A DNA stretch of 64,000 nucleotides, from NCBI GenBank assembly GCA_916700875.1, contig CAKAKS010000067.1, positions 23,208,591 to 23,272,590 of the forward strand, read 5' to 3'. Below are positions 26,321 to 37,931 of this stretch, piece by piece. The notes beneath the pieces were generated by a model that searched no databases, was not told the DNA's origin, and was given only the letters and a program-made list of their open reading frames with translations. Source of the DNA: Sebastes aleutianus (lineage: Eukaryota; Chordata; Actinopteri; Perciformes; Sebastidae). How positions within the stretch are numbered: position 1 is the first letter of the stretch; each line of letters begins with the position of its first letter. The position numbers and the translations under genes are program-made.

Positions 26321-26858
26321 CAAATCATCCAGAGAGGGGTTGATTTGGTCAGTCCATGCTCAGAGAAGGAGACGCTGCAAACACACACACACACACGCAC
26401 ACACAGACGACGGTGATTACAAAGAGTGTCTGAGCATGGCCCTCTCTCTCCCCCTCTGTGTGTGTGTGGAGATATCTCTCCCACTGTATATATCCTCTGA
26501 TTACCTTAAATGCGATGCGTTCATGCTCAGCTTGGTTATTTCGTCAATTCCAAACAGCGGAGCGTCGTAGAGATCTAACGGTTTGTCCAGATAGTCGCTC
26601 CGGGGTGTACCAGCCGCTGTCGCCTGCCATGTAGCGCTGCTGTCCTGGTCCCATCCAAGTGTGTGTCCACCACCGCACCACACGGACACACTATAACTAC
26701 CACTCATTGGCCCATTGGATGTATCAACAGTCCACCAACACAGCCGAGGATATCTATTCGTCGAGAGTCGCTGTCTGTTCAAACCGGATTGGACGATTTT
26801 CTCAAACTGACCGTGAACTCATCCAGCAGATGTCGCCCGTTACTTTTTCGAACCGATG

Positions 26859-26873
26859 GTAACCCATGGTAAC
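26859..26873. promoter_or_regulatory. RFX X-box-like site
   Basis: GTAACC-CAT-GGTAAC fits the RFX consensus GTNRCC-N0-3-RGYAAC in a near-palindrome. It lies 540 bp upstream of the hs2st1 start codon. The match is seen directly; function is inferred. Confidence 0.35.
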
Positions 26874-27221
26874 AGCAGAGCGGCGAAGAAGAAAGACATT
26901 TTGAGTCGACTATGGAATATGCCTGAACTAAAATGAAATTAAAATCTTCTAAACTACTAAAATATTTATAAAAAAATATTAATATAACTTAAATAAACGA
27001 TGTTATGTGAGAAAGCGTCGAACTGTTTTGAAAAAAAACAACGATCAGTTATGACAGGAGTCAGCAACCTTTACTATCAAAAGAGACATTTTGGACAAAA
27101 AAGAAATACAACAAATCTGTTTGGAGCCACAAAACATTTAATCATTGTGATGAAGGTAACACAGTTTATAGTCTAAGTATATAGTGTATAAGTCTAATGC
27201 AGTGAGGGCCAAAGTGCAAAT

Positions 27222-28416
27222 GTACTACGGAGTATTAGGGCCACACTGAGGGAAAAAAAGAGATGATATTTACAGAATAAAGTCAAAATATTACGAGAAA
27301 AAAATCGTAATATTACGAGAAAAAAATTGTAATATTACGAGAATAAAGTCATAATTTTATGAGAAAAAAGTCGTAATATTAAAAGAGAAAAGTCGTAATA
27401 TTATGAGAATAAAGTCATAACTTTATGAGAAAAAAGTCGTAATATTACGAGAAAAAAGTCATAATTTTATGAGAAAAAAGTCGTAATATTACAAGAGAAA
27501 AGTCATATTACGAGAATAAAGTCATAACTTTACGAGAAAAAAGTCGTAATATTACGAGAATAAAGTTGTAATATTACGAGAATAAAATTGTAATATTACG
27601 AGAATAAAGTCGTAATATTACGAGAATAAAGTCATAACTTTACAAGAAAAAAGTCATAATATTACGAGAATAAAGTCATAACTTTACGAGAAAAATGTCG
27701 TAATATTACGAGAATAAAGTTGTAATATTACGAGAATAAAATTGTAATATTACGAGAATAAAGTCGTAATATTACGAGAATAAAGTCATAACTTTACAAG
27801 AAAAAAGTCATAATATTACGAGAATAAAGTCATAACTTTACGAGAAAAAAGTCGTAATATTACGAGAATGAAGTCGTAATATTACGAGAATAAAGTCATA
27901 ACTTTATGAGAAAAAAGTAGTAATTTTACGAGAATAAAGTCGTAATATTACGAGAATAAAGTCATAACTTTACGAGAATAAAGTCGTAATATTATGAGAA
28001 TAAAGTCGTAATATTACGAGAATAAAGTCATAACTTTACGAGAAAAAAGTCGTAATATTACGAGAATAAAGTCGTAATATTACGAGAATAAAGTCATAAC
28101 TTTATGAGAAAAAAGTAGTAATTTTACGAGAATAAAGTCGTAATATTACGAGAATAAAGTCGTAATATTACGAGAATAAAGTCATAACTTTACGAGAAAA
28201 AAGTCGTAATATTACGAGAATAAAGTCGTAATATTACGAGAATAAAGTCATAACTTTATGAGAAAAAAGTAGTAATTTTACGAGAATAAAGTCGTAATAT
28301 TACGAGAATAAAGTCATAACTTTACGAGAATAAAAGAAAATAATATTGTGACTTTATTCTCGAAATCTCAGATTTATTTATTTTCCTCAATGTGGCCCTA
28401 ATACTACCGTCGTACC
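27222..28416. repeat. Fold-back element carrying a 22-bp tandem array (about 48 units)
   Basis: The outer ends are inverted copies of each other: left 'agtattagggccacactgag' (from 27231), right (reverse complement) 'agtattagggccacattgag'. Between them, about 27285-28340, runs an array of 22-bp units with core TCGTAATATTACGA followed by GAATAAA. Variant units (CATAACTTTA, AGTAATTTTA, TTGTAATATT) recur at a spacing near 154 bp, about seven units, so the array has higher-order structure. It sits in the spacer between the divergent hs2st1 and selenof genes. The unit core is itself palindromic. It has no coding capacity. Confidence 0.9.
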
Positions 28417-28570
28417 ATAGACCTACAACAATGATAAATAGAAATGAAAATGTAAACAAAAAAACAGTAATTAATGTCCATGTTTATAAATCCACAGGGA
28501 GCCAGTGGAGAGGAGCTAAAGAGACCTCTGAGTTATGAAGTTTAACGGTCAGGCGCGGCGCGGGCAGCCT

Positions 28571-28580
28571 CTTCCGGAAA
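28571..28580. promoter_or_regulatory. ETS-type site in selenof promoter/5'UTR
   Basis: CTTCCGGAAA, a palindromic ETS core, lies 46-55 bp upstream of the selenof ATG in a short GC-rich stretch (28545-28600). Such sites are common in housekeeping promoters. Occupancy is not shown. Confidence 0.35.
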
Positions 28581-28625
28581 CTAAAGAGGTCCTCAGAGTA
28601 GTTCTCGCTAACAAAGCAGACTAAG

Positions 28626-31600
28626 ATGTCGGGAGAGGTTTATCTCCTGTGGCTCCTCTCGCTGCTACAAACGGTGAGTTATTAACACTGAACATAAACA
28701 ACTGTGGAGCTTTATATAGTTATCTTAGCTGTCGGTTGTCAGCTGTCTTAACGTGATGTTCAGGTTTTATGAGCCGCATCCTGCTGAGCTTCAAAATGAC
28801 GTGGCTCTCTCCTCCTAACCTGAGAGCCCTGCTGGAGGACGGGATTCATGTTAGATAACTGATTTATGTTATATATAACATGTATAAACCGACTGGTTTG
28901 CCGAAATGTGTGTGTTTGAAAGAGAAAGGCAACTGTAAACGAAGACTTCCGGTGTTATAAATGTTCCCCGTCACAATCTGTCCTAAATGAGCCTTTAAAC
29001 TAGTCAAAAGATTAGTATTATTATTATTATTTCCAGCTAGAGTCATAGAGTAACCGCAGTGACAAGGAAAGAGAGTGCTTTATACAGATACACACGCTCA
29101 GATACAGCTAACATTAGATAGGTGAGTATTTTTATGGGGTAATTTGAGATGACTAGTTTCCTGAATCCTGAAAGAGACAACAGATTACCCGGATGTAAAT
29201 ACTCATGCTCATTATTATTATTTATTATTATTATTTCAACATGACAGTATAGTTAGTAAGTAAGTAAAGTTTATTTGTATAAAACCTTTCACAGATACAA
29301 AATCACAAAGTGCTTTACAATAATACAAAATACATCAGTCAATATTAAAAGTAGCAATGACAAGCACAGGGCTGTCAAGCTAAAAACACAACAAACAAAT
29401 GAGCACAAAGACACATTAACAGGTAACAAATACAGTCAATAAAAGGCCAATAAAAGCATTAAATTAAGTGGAGATACATAGTAACACCAGAAAACATTAA
29501 ACACATTTACATACAGAAGAAGCATAGCGAAAACATAAACAAAGAGCTGTGACAAACATAAAAGGACAACAGAAATTAAATAAAACCAACATAAAATATA
29601 TAAAAAAAAAACAATAAAAAAAATAGATAATAATAAAAAAAAAAGACAACCCAAGAGTATGACAATAATTTCACTTAAAAACGTTAAAGGTATTGCATAC
29701 ATTCATTGTTTTCATTGCTTTTTTGTTTTGTGAGGAAGAAATTGTTGACAGATATAATTCCATTTCTTTCATAAATACAAAGAAATTAGGCTTTTTTTTT
29801 TGGTAAGTTTACACTTGTGAATGTGGAACTTTGCGAGAATTAAAATTAAGTTAATAAGAAAAAATGCATTACTGTCTTTTTCACTGTAATCATAGAAACC
29901 AAATATAATATTTCTATAGTACAGTGCAAAATCTGAGAAAATGTTAACATGTATAAAATTGACATCTTTCCACAATACACATGTAAATTTACAGGACCAG
30001 AATAAATGAGAGCAAGTTTCAGAATGTGATTCGCAGAAGGAACAATTTACATCTATGTCACGCTTTAACTTTTGTAAGAAATGTTCCACTGGATAGAATC
30101 TGTGGATCAACTTAAATGACACCTCTTTTACCTTATTTGTTAGAAGGAACTTTTGCGGTAAGGACCAAACTTTCTTCCGGTCAATATAACTAACAAAATT
30201 CCTCAATAAAATGTTGAAACCGTGCTGTCCTGAAACAAGGCCCTTATCCAATCCTGGTCATTATTAGCTTGTCTGTCAAGGAAAAATGGACAAAACAAAA
30301 GTACCTGAAGCATCAGCGGAGTCCTCTGTTATTCAATATGACACCAGGTCCAGGACATTTTCACTACACTTTGTTCTTTAGCTGCAAACAGGATGAACAC
30401 ACCTCACCAGACTGTTAATTAGCTTGCCTGTTTACCCACATTCCTACCAGACAAGCACATCTCTTGTACCTGAGAATTGTGCAGAAATGATTTATAATTA
30501 AGTCAAAGTTAATTGAGTCAAATGCTCTTATTTGATAATCAATTTTAAGATAAGATACGATAAGATATTCCTTTATTAGTCCCACAGTGGGGAAATTTGC
30601 AGTGTACAGCAGCAAAGGGGATAGTGCAAAAAACAAGAAGCATCAGCTAACACAGTAAAACAAAGAGCTAAACAAAGTGAAACAAAATATGAACCATTTT
30701 AATAGAAGGAAGTATAAAAATAGGAGTAGTATATACTGTTTTCACAATAAACAGACTATTAACACAATTGCACAAGAGGAAAAATGATATTGCACAGTGA
30801 GAATGAAATGAAATTCCACCTGAAAATATTGCACAGTATGAATTACAAGTCCTCATCAAATGAAAATACCAAACATTTGCTGATTAGTTTCTTTCCACAT
30901 CACATATCAAACAAATGCTTTGTTAAGAACTTATGTAGTTACAGCGAAAATTATGTCAGTTTAACAATGAGAATCAGTCAAAAAGTAGAAACCTAGTAAT
31001 AATAAAGTAATCAAAGTCGTGTACTTTGCATCTCAATGGATCAAAAGAAAGACAAGCCATACTTTCTGCATTTAAAGATGAAATCATACTATTCAAAGTT
31101 CAATCCCACTAACACAAAAGGAAAGAAAAGGGGTAGGAGGGTCCGTCAGTCAGGGGACAGAGATTGCAAGACAGTGAAAGAACAATAGAAAAGATTGCCA
31201 TTTATTAAAGAACTTATCAGAATTAGCTCCCACTGTATATCTAAATCTTCTCTAGCTTTAGAAAGGACCTGGTGTCACTGAGCCAGTGAGTGCTGGAGGG
31301 AGGTTTAGTGGACTTCCAGCGAAGAAGAAGATGCCGTCTCGCCTGTAGGGAAATGAAAGCGAGAATATCTAATTGCTTGGAGGTGTTACAGTTAGAGTTT
31401 TCTGGAAAACCTGACAATGGCAGTATGGGGAGAGACATTAAGGACTCTTAAGATGTCACTTAGGGCTTAGATCCTTTGATTAATTGAATACAAACTTTGC
31501 AGATCATAGATGATGATATGTTGTAGTTTTAGCACTACTGTCCTATAGGCTGAATAACACAGAACTCGTCATTGTAATTTAGAGTTATTCGCAGCACTAC

Positions 31601-34600
31601 ATACAAGTTACATCACAGTTCTCATCTGTGTTTGTTTCAGGATTTTATTAAACTTTTAAAGCATTCAATTATCCACAATGTCAATTCCTAATTTCAGGCT
31701 TTTTTATCAGTAACTAGGTCTGCCTCTCTCTTAGTTGACTAATTGGTCGTTTTGGTCTTAGTCGACTAAAACTTCTTTAGTCAGTTTTTTTTTTATTCTT
31801 TTTCCATGCTGAATGACTAATTTCTAAGAAACTTATGAGCACATCTCTGGTGAACACGAGATTTAAAGGGGTGCTTTTGTGTGATTCTTTGTGGAGAAAC
31901 TCAATTTTACAGCTCTGTCGAATAAAAATCAACTAATCGATTAGTCGACAAAATTGTATTTCTCTGGTCAAGGACGGCCATATCGGCTTTTTTATTCTTA
32001 CGCATCTGCATATGAGAAGTAAGCACTTTATTAAAACGTGGCCTTGTATTTGTTCCTCTCTGTGGGACTCTTATCTCTCCCTTCCTCTCCCCAGCTGTCG
32101 GCGTACGGTGCCGATCTGTCGTCTGAGGCGTGCCGGGAGCTGGGCTTTTCCAGCAACCTGCTATGCAGCTCCTGTGACCTTCTCGGGGAGTTCAGCCTCA
32201 CCAAGCTCCAGCCCGACTGCGGGCATTGCTGCCAGCAGGAAGCCCAGATGGAAGGGCGCAAGGTAAAGGGAACAACAGGCAAACAGAAAGTAATTGCCTG
32301 TCTATATGCAGTCACAGGGAGGGGTGTGTTACAAAGACCTTATAAAAGGAGATTGTAGTGAGAATGGAGGAAATGTAACCAGAAACCAGGTTAACAAATG
32401 CGCATGTAGTAAAAAATGATCAAATGAAAGGCGTTTATTGTTATTCTGTGCTGCATGACTTGACAAATGTGATGACGCACAACAGATAGTTTATTAATTG
32501 TTGGGTCTTGAGCTGATCTGCATGCTGTCTGTAGTTATTTGCTGAGCTTCACAGACGACAGGCCCCTCAGTGGACAGTAGCAGCACTCGGAGGACCTCCG
32601 GGTCAGAATGTGTCACGTTTATTGACAGGATCACGACCTCCGGCATTTGAACTGCTACTAAAAACAACCTCATTTTAGCCTCCCTGTCGCTGGGTCTGTT
32701 GACACTGTTTGCAGCTGTGCATCAGATCTGAGCTGCCACACACAAACTCTGTCAGTGGCCGTCCGTCTCAATCTCCTTCTCTGATGTTCGGAGTCGAGCC
32801 TCCTTAACCCCTAGCTTGACACTCCCCCACGGGGGTCAAAATACCAAGTTTTGCGGTAACAAACCTCTCTGTAAGCAGCGAGGAGGTGTAACTGTGCTCC
32901 AGTGATTACAGCGGATTCAAAAGGAGTCCCTGTTCGGCTCTGAAGGATAAACACCGAGTCAAGTGATGGTGGAAAAACAATGTAATTCTTCTTTGATTAA
33001 GCAAAGCCCCCAGAGCGTGTGCGGTATCCTAGCAACTGCACCTTGGGAAAGTGAAGTGCACACCTCATTACACCTCTTGACGATAACTCTGTTTCAGACA
33101 GACACTTAGAGGAAAGATTACTCCTCTTCCTCCTCGCGATTTGAGTGAAAATGTCACTTAGAAGAGCAATTGTCTGTGTCTCAAGCTGCACTCTGAGGGT
33201 ACCAGCAGAAACGACAGTGTCACTAAGCACATTTTCTCCTCAGACAGCAACAATTATCTGCCTTAAGAATTCTTCCAGTCTCGCAATTGACATCAGTGCC
33301 GTGTCATTAAACCCTCTGAGAAATGGCTTATTGCGCAGCCTTGTCAATTAGTAAGATTCACTGGGCATGGATGGCATTTCGGTTACTCATTTTCAAATGT
33401 GTGCTCGCTTCTCTGCAGAGCACCGTGGTGCACATATACAGTAGGTTCCAGCATTGATGATGCTCTGATGAAAGCCACCAGGGCCGAACCATTAGCATGT
33501 TTGTTTGACAGGGCCAGAATAAATCGGTGAAGTTGAGATTATTCATCTTTGTCCTTTTTACCTTTGGGTATTCAACGTTGGAACTTTATGAACTGTAGGT
33601 TTAGCACCACAAACAAATACTGGGAAGGCACATCCTCTCAAAGACCTAACCACTATACTGCATGTCTCTGTAGAGCAGGAAAACCTTCCTGAGAGTCTCT
33701 CGGGCCAGACTGACAAAAACAAAACATAAGAGAAGCCTTCATTTCAGGCCTTTTAAACCATAGAGGATACGTTTGGCAATGTTCTATATTTTTTCTTATC
33801 ATCAATGAATCCCATGAAAAGACCAAAACCAACAATGACCCAATCCCACTTACAAGTAATAGTCCCCAACAAATAATCAGAATCATTTTATTTATATAGC
33901 ACTTTTCAATGCCAATAGAAGAATGTATTCTTGAATTCAAAACAGATAAAAGTGTAAAATATATCAAAGTGCATATATAAATCCTAAAACAAGCACAATT
34001 TGTGCGGCTGGTTAGCTCAGTCGGTAGAGCGAGCGCACATGTATGGCCAAGGCGTTGTCCTAGCAGCGGTGGACCCGGGTTCGAATCCGGCCTGTGGTCC
34101 TTTCCGCATGTCAATTCTCTCTCTCCCCCTTTCAACACTCTATCCACTGTCCTATCAATAAAAATGCTTAAAAATGCCCCCAAAAAAATAACTTTAAAAA
34201 AAAAAAAAACAAGCACAATTTAAATATGTTATGACTAGGGCTGTCAAAGTTAACGCGTTAACACAAATTTGTTTTAACGGCACTAATTTCTTGAACTCAT
34301 TAATGCAACTTGCGATTTTTTAGGTTGTAGTGGGCTCAGTTTTAGAGCTACAGTGGAGATACTGGTATCATATGAAACTAGATAACCCAGGGATCCATTG
34401 GTACCAACCATGTCATACTAGCTTGTCGGGAAGGAGGATAAATAACGCTCCAAACTTACGCTAAATTTTGGCGAGGAAAAACTGGCATGGCCATTTTCAA
34501 AGGGTTCCCTTAACCTGAAAATGGGTTCTATGGGTACCCACAAGTCTCCCCTTTACAGACATGCCCACTTTATGATAATCACATGCAGTTTTGGGGCAAC

Positions 34601-36857
34601 GTTTGCAGAAAGCTGCAGTGCCCAGCTGCTTTAGGAAATTATAAATTAGCCTTGTTTAAAACATGCAACTCTATATTTGTGACCTGTTTTTAAAGATGCA
34701 TGTCTTCAGTAGGAACTAGTGGGCTTGGGGCTGAGGGTCGCCCACAAGCTGGGGAAGTCAGAAAGCATTGAGAGACAGACTAACGCATTGTTAGTTTAGG
34801 TGTTTTCATGTCAACAATAAGAGGATATATAATATTGCCAGCCTTATCCTTTAATCTTGACTCGCACCAAAAATGTTCTTAAAATGCGTTTGGAGGCTTA
34901 CAGAATCATTATGTTGTCTTGTTGAAGAAGGGTTGAATGATTCAGAATAATCCCCAATTAATGAGGAGAAAAACAACATCGTTTGAAAGTCTTGATTTTT
35001 GTGGTTTTAAATATCACATATCCTAATTAAACTTAGAAGGAAAAAAACTGTTGATATATTTATGATCAGGACCTGTTTTTTTTTTATTCTTTTATTGACC
35101 GTACCACCTCATTTATAAATATCACCATGTTTTAGGCTGTAGTGAACATAGTTTCTCTCAGCCTGCGAGGTTGTTGGAGTGCTTAGAAGTAAGATAAAGA
35201 GAATACATGGATGGAGTAATTGAAAAAGTAATACTTTTCATGCTTATGCTCATTAGGAAGCATTTTGAAACATTGAAATGCTCCAAGGAGTCCAGTTAGA
35301 GCGCTCCATCAATTGTTTCCTAGTTTCCCGCTCTCAACAGAGTCGTGACTCCGACTCTCTGATCTGCCATGTGTGGTAAAATGAAAGGCATTGAAATTTA
35401 ATTTCAGCATTGCTGGATTGTTTACAGGAAGACGGGTGGAAGGGAAGGAACGGGAGAGACGATCGCAGCTTTGCATGCGTAATTTAATTTGCCGCGTGAA
35501 ACCGGCCAACCCAGGCCATTTACCACTCTCTCTCCTCTTGACTGAAACGGCGAGCGTGGTCGTGAAATACTGCCGTGACACTCCAATTTCCTCTAACTTA
35601 TTGTATATTGGTGCTGGAGGTCTGATTACAAGTGAGTCCTGCACAAACGGCCATCCATCAGCCCTGCTCCATATGCACAGCCTCACGGTTTAATGACCCC
35701 CAAGGAGTCGCCTGGACACGTTTATGAATCAGTCTGGCTGAATCAAATTACTCCTCCGGGCCAGGCGTCCTACCACCACCAGCAGCAGCAGCCTGCTCTG
35801 TCTCTGTGTGCGGGCATTGATGTGTGTGGGGGGAAAAAACTCCTTATGGACTACCTGACAATGTGTCTCTCTGCTCACAGCTCTATGGTGGGGCCATCCT
35901 CGAGGTGTGTGGATGAAAATTGGGGAGGTTCCCTCAAGTCCAAGGTGAGTTCTCTATTGGGACATGATTATTCTCTGATGTTTATTACCTTTTTTTCAGC
36001 TCTTTCCTGCAGCTGAGCTTTTGCTTTGTGTGATTCTGTGTCTTGATCAATGGGAATGTGTGTGTGAAACGTATCCTCCTGAAATCACGTTTGGCAGTAG
36101 GTGGTCTAAAACGCCCGAGGGCCGATTTTCAAACAAGCTTTTGAAGTTTTTTGTTTTTTTTCCCCTGTGTCTTGGGAGCAGACCTCCCATCTCTGCTCAG
36201 TGTAACATTTGGTTAATTCAGTGTCAGGTTACGTTGATGGACTTACAGCAGCTCGCCTCAGTATGGGGGTAGACGTCTGGAGCCCCGTCTGCGCCATATG
36301 GCTGTCGTTTGTTTTCCTCAGCTGTAGCCATCCTGTGTTCTCAACTGTCTCCGCTGCTGTTAACGCCGCATTCCCAGGAGGTTTCGCAGTTGTCGTTAAT
36401 TACAGACCTCGGTGCTAAAATAGAAAGGCTAATTGACTGATTCATTACCTAACATTTGTTTCACTGGTGTTTTTTTTTTTCCAGCTTTTGTCAGGAGTGA
36501 CAAGCCTAAGATGTTCAAGGGTCTTCAGATCAAGGTAGGGATGATATAATCTCACGCACATGAAATTACATCTGGATAAAAATATGCAATTTCAAAGAGA
36601 AATCAGATTATGTCAATCAGATGACTCATACAACCATGTCTCTGAATATCTTTCATTAGTATTGAGGGAAAACCTGTCTTCCTAACACTTTCTCTCTCGC
36701 CTCCCCCCCCCCTCCCACTCTGCAGTACGTGAGAGGCTCAGATCCTGTACTAAAGCTTTTGGACGATAACGGGAACATTGCTGAGGAGCTCAGCATCCTC
36801 AAGTGGAACACAGACAGCGTGGAGGAGTTCCTGAGTGAGAAACTAGAGCGGATATAG
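28626..36857 (+). CDS. selenof: Selenoprotein F (15-kDa ER selenoprotein), complete
   Basis: ER-lumen thioredoxin-like selenoprotein that binds UDP-glucose:glycoprotein glucosyltransferase and assists quality control of disulfide-containing glycoproteins. Coding exons: 28626-28673, 32095-32262, 35881-35944, 36485-36534, 36726-36857, with GT-AG borders and a consistent frame; 153 residues including selenocysteine. Residues 1-20 are a signal peptide (MSGEVYLLWLLSLLQT...), shorter than in mammals. Residues about 27-70 are the Cys-rich UGGT-binding domain (ACRELGFSSNLLCSSC ... CGHCC). The redox motif C82-G83-U84 is read through UGA at 35914-35916. The C-terminal half (FVRSDKPKMFKGLQIK, then VRGSDPVLKLLDDNGN, ending EKLERI) is nearly identical to the mammalian protein. 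UGA is recoded because a SECIS lies in the 3'UTR; standard translation would wrongly truncate the gene at residue 83. It is divergent from hs2st1, as in human. Confidence 0.98.
28674..29270. other. selenof intron 1, first part
   Basis: No gene or clear repeat is seen apart from short ATT runs near 29015 and 29215. Confidence 0.4.
29275..29450. repeat. Retroelement 3'-tail fragment
   Basis: 'agtaagtaagtaaagtttat' followed by 'cacaaagtgctttacaataa' is the typical end shared by several fish LINE/SINE families. A related tail is at 56719-57085. Only this end is recognisable. Confidence 0.5.
29769..30300 (-). repeat. L1-like LINE ORF2 C-terminal remnant
   Basis: The minus strand encodes about 160 residues with the pattern expected of the C-terminal end of fish L1-group ORF2: NKVKEVSFKLIHRFYPVEHF, then the zinc-finger-like CSFCESHSETCSHLFWSC and FTCVLWKDV. 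No endonuclease or polymerase domain is present, so the copy is 5'-truncated and inactive. AT-rich sequence on its 3' side, down to about 29450, may be its 3'UTR. It lies in selenof intron 1, antisense to selenof. Confidence 0.75.
30546..30800 (-). repeat. LINE 3' tail, copy 2 (L2-like)
   Basis: Same family and orientation as the copy at 2197-2508: it begins with (AAGAT)-like units, then 'ttcctttattagtcccacag', and ends near 'attaacacaattgcacaa'. It lies in selenof intron 1. Confidence 0.7.
30801..32094. other. selenof intron 1, last part
   Basis: AT-rich, with traces of old repeats ('tagtcgactaaaacttcttt' near 31760 and its inverse 'aatcgattagtcgac' near 31935). No gene is visible. Confidence 0.4.
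32263..33980. other. selenof intron 2, unique-looking part
   Basis: No exon or RNA gene is seen. It is non-repetitive up to about 33870, where a short repeat tail ('cattttatttatatagcact') begins. Confidence 0.4.
33986..34221 (+). repeat. tRNA-headed SINE with perfect target-site duplication
   Basis: The body is 34002-34205. A tRNA-like head carries an A box TAGCTCAGTCGG (34013-34024) and a B box GGTTCGAATCC (34078-34088). It is followed by the fish SINE body ('ctgtggtcctttccgcatgt ... ccactgtcctatcaataaaa') and a poly-A end. The 16-bp sequence AAAACAAGCACAATTT at 33986-34001 is repeated exactly at 34206-34221, the duplication left by LINE-mediated insertion (the first few A's overlap the poly-A). 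The intact duplication suggests a fairly recent insertion. It lies in selenof intron 2, sense to selenof. Confidence 0.9.
34235..34830. repeat. DNA-transposon derivative ('agggctgtcaaagttaacg')
   Basis: The left end 'ctagggctgtcaaagttaac' followed by 'gcgttaa' and the body ('aaaatgggttctatgggtac', 'gacatgcccactttatgata') are those of a very common fish hAT-like element. The right end is not clear. Related degenerate sequence appears near 50470-50640 ('gaaaatggccatgctag'). Confidence 0.55.
34831..35880. other. selenof intron 2, last part
   Basis: Unique-looking; the stretch 35290-35780 is GC-richer and non-repetitive. No exon signals were found other than the acceptor at 35880. Confidence 0.35.
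35914..35916 (+). other. selenof: Selenocysteine UGA codon of selenof
   Basis: In-frame TGA, twelfth codon of exon 3, in the context GTG-TGT-GGA-TGA-AAA-TTG. It encodes the U of the C-G-U-K redox motif. The reading frame continues for 69 more sense codons, matching the mammalian protein, up to TAG at 36855-36857. With the SECIS downstream, this is recoding and not a disabling mutation. Confidence 0.98.
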
Positions 36858-36884
36858 AGGCGTGTATGTTTGTTTGTTTTTAGT

Positions 36885-37392
36885 CTTTAGTTAAAAGGTC
36901 GGTTCACCCAAATTACAACACCTCTAGTGGTGTGTAGCCATGCGGATATTTTCTGTTTTATGTGTCTGAGATTTCTGCTTCCACCTTAAAGTAAATGGAG
37001 TCTTGTTTGTGGTGCTCGCAGCACTGAAAAATGACATTTAAAATATTCCAACAGCAACTTGTCTTTCTAGAAATTGTGTCCTGGTCATTGCAGATAAACC
37101 ACCTCACACACTGTCAGCGGTTTTCATTGGAACTACTTTCTGCTGAAGAAATAGTTCCACTGAAAACTGAGACACTATTTCTGGAAAGATTTGTCACTGT
37201 AAATCAAATTTTTCAATGTTTTTGAGCACAACAAACAAAAAATACACTCTCCTCCATTGTCTTTAGGTTGCAGCAGAAATCTCAAGAGAAACTCTTGAAA
37301 GCAAATAAAAACTATCCGCATGGCTAAAGTCTACTAGGAGCTACTGAGAAACATGCTTTTTTTCATAATTTGGGTGAACCGACCCTTTAGTT
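36885..37392. repeat. MITE inserted in the selenof 3'UTR
   Basis: Inverted ends GGTCGGTTCACCCAAATTA (from 36897) and its reverse complement (37366-37384) enclose about 490 bp. The 8-bp sequence CTTTAGTT occurs immediately outside both ends (36885-36892 and 37385-37392), as expected of a hAT-type 8-bp target duplication. A reading with TTAA borders is also possible on the left end. The centre is a shorter hairpin ('ggaactactttc...gaaatagttcc') resembling the palindrome at 7918-8045. It starts 35 bp after the stop codon. Confidence 0.8.
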
Positions 37393-37774
37393 ATTTACCA
37401 ATTTGTACACAACTTGGCCTTGATAGATGGTTGTTAAATCACTATATGACTGTTTTTGTATCTGAAAATCCAGAATTTCTTGTCTGGATTTTACCAAATA
37501 ACTTATGTGAGAGTCACGGAGCCCCGACGGGCAGCACACTCAAAATAATGATCGACAATACAGATGAATCATGGCTCAAAGCGGGGAGGGGTTGAAAAAC
37601 AATAATGCACATCATGAACTGTTTTCGTTGTCTACCTGTGGGAGTTTACGTTCCCCTTCTGTCTGTCTGATATTCTCGTATGATTATTTTTTTATAACGC
37701 TCAACATTGTGACTGATGGGATTTGTAGTAAGAATGAATCCTAGTTGCTCTCCAGATGCAGAAGAATTTGCCGA

Positions 37775-37840
37775 AGCACCCGTTAGTGAAGAGCTCACAG
37801 TAAACCAGCTTTTGGGATGTGAGTTCTGATGTTCAGTTTG
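37775..37840 (+). promoter_or_regulatory. selenof: SECIS element (type II)
   Basis: RNA hairpin that recruits SBP2 and the Sec-specific elongation factor so that UGA is read as selenocysteine. Core quartet: 5' strand GUGA at 37786-37789, 3' strand UGAU at 37827-37830, giving the tandem G-A pairs. Helix: GAGCUCACA (37791-37799) pairs with UGUGAGUUC (37818-37826), nine pairs including one G-U. The apical AAA is at 37802-37804, 12 bases after the quartet, as the consensus requires. A small apical stem CCA/UGG (37805-37807 with 37813-37815) makes it type II. It lies about 930 bases after the stop codon. It was found by eye; no folding program was run. Confidence 0.88.
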
Positions 37841-37931
37841 TGTTTGTCGGCATCTTCTGCTCTGAAGAGAAACTGGGTTTATTTTGGATGCTTGTTTTTG
37901 AGCGAGTGAGGTGACCGTTTAAATATGCAAC

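Noticed and set aside
27285..28340. CRISPR-like array of short repeats
   Set aside because: The units are contiguous 22-bp tandem copies without unique spacers, in a vertebrate genome.
34002..34100. Functional tRNA gene
   Set aside because: The A and B boxes are present but the arms do not pair and the body continues as a SINE with target duplication.
33653..34216. 187-codon minus-strand open frame
   Set aside because: It runs through a SINE and a repeat tail, has no recognisable domain, and part of its sequence is the antisense of the tRNA-like SINE head.
35914..35916. Nonsense mutation making selenof a pseudogene
   Set aside because: The UGA is at the conserved Sec position, the frame continues intact and a SECIS lies downstream.
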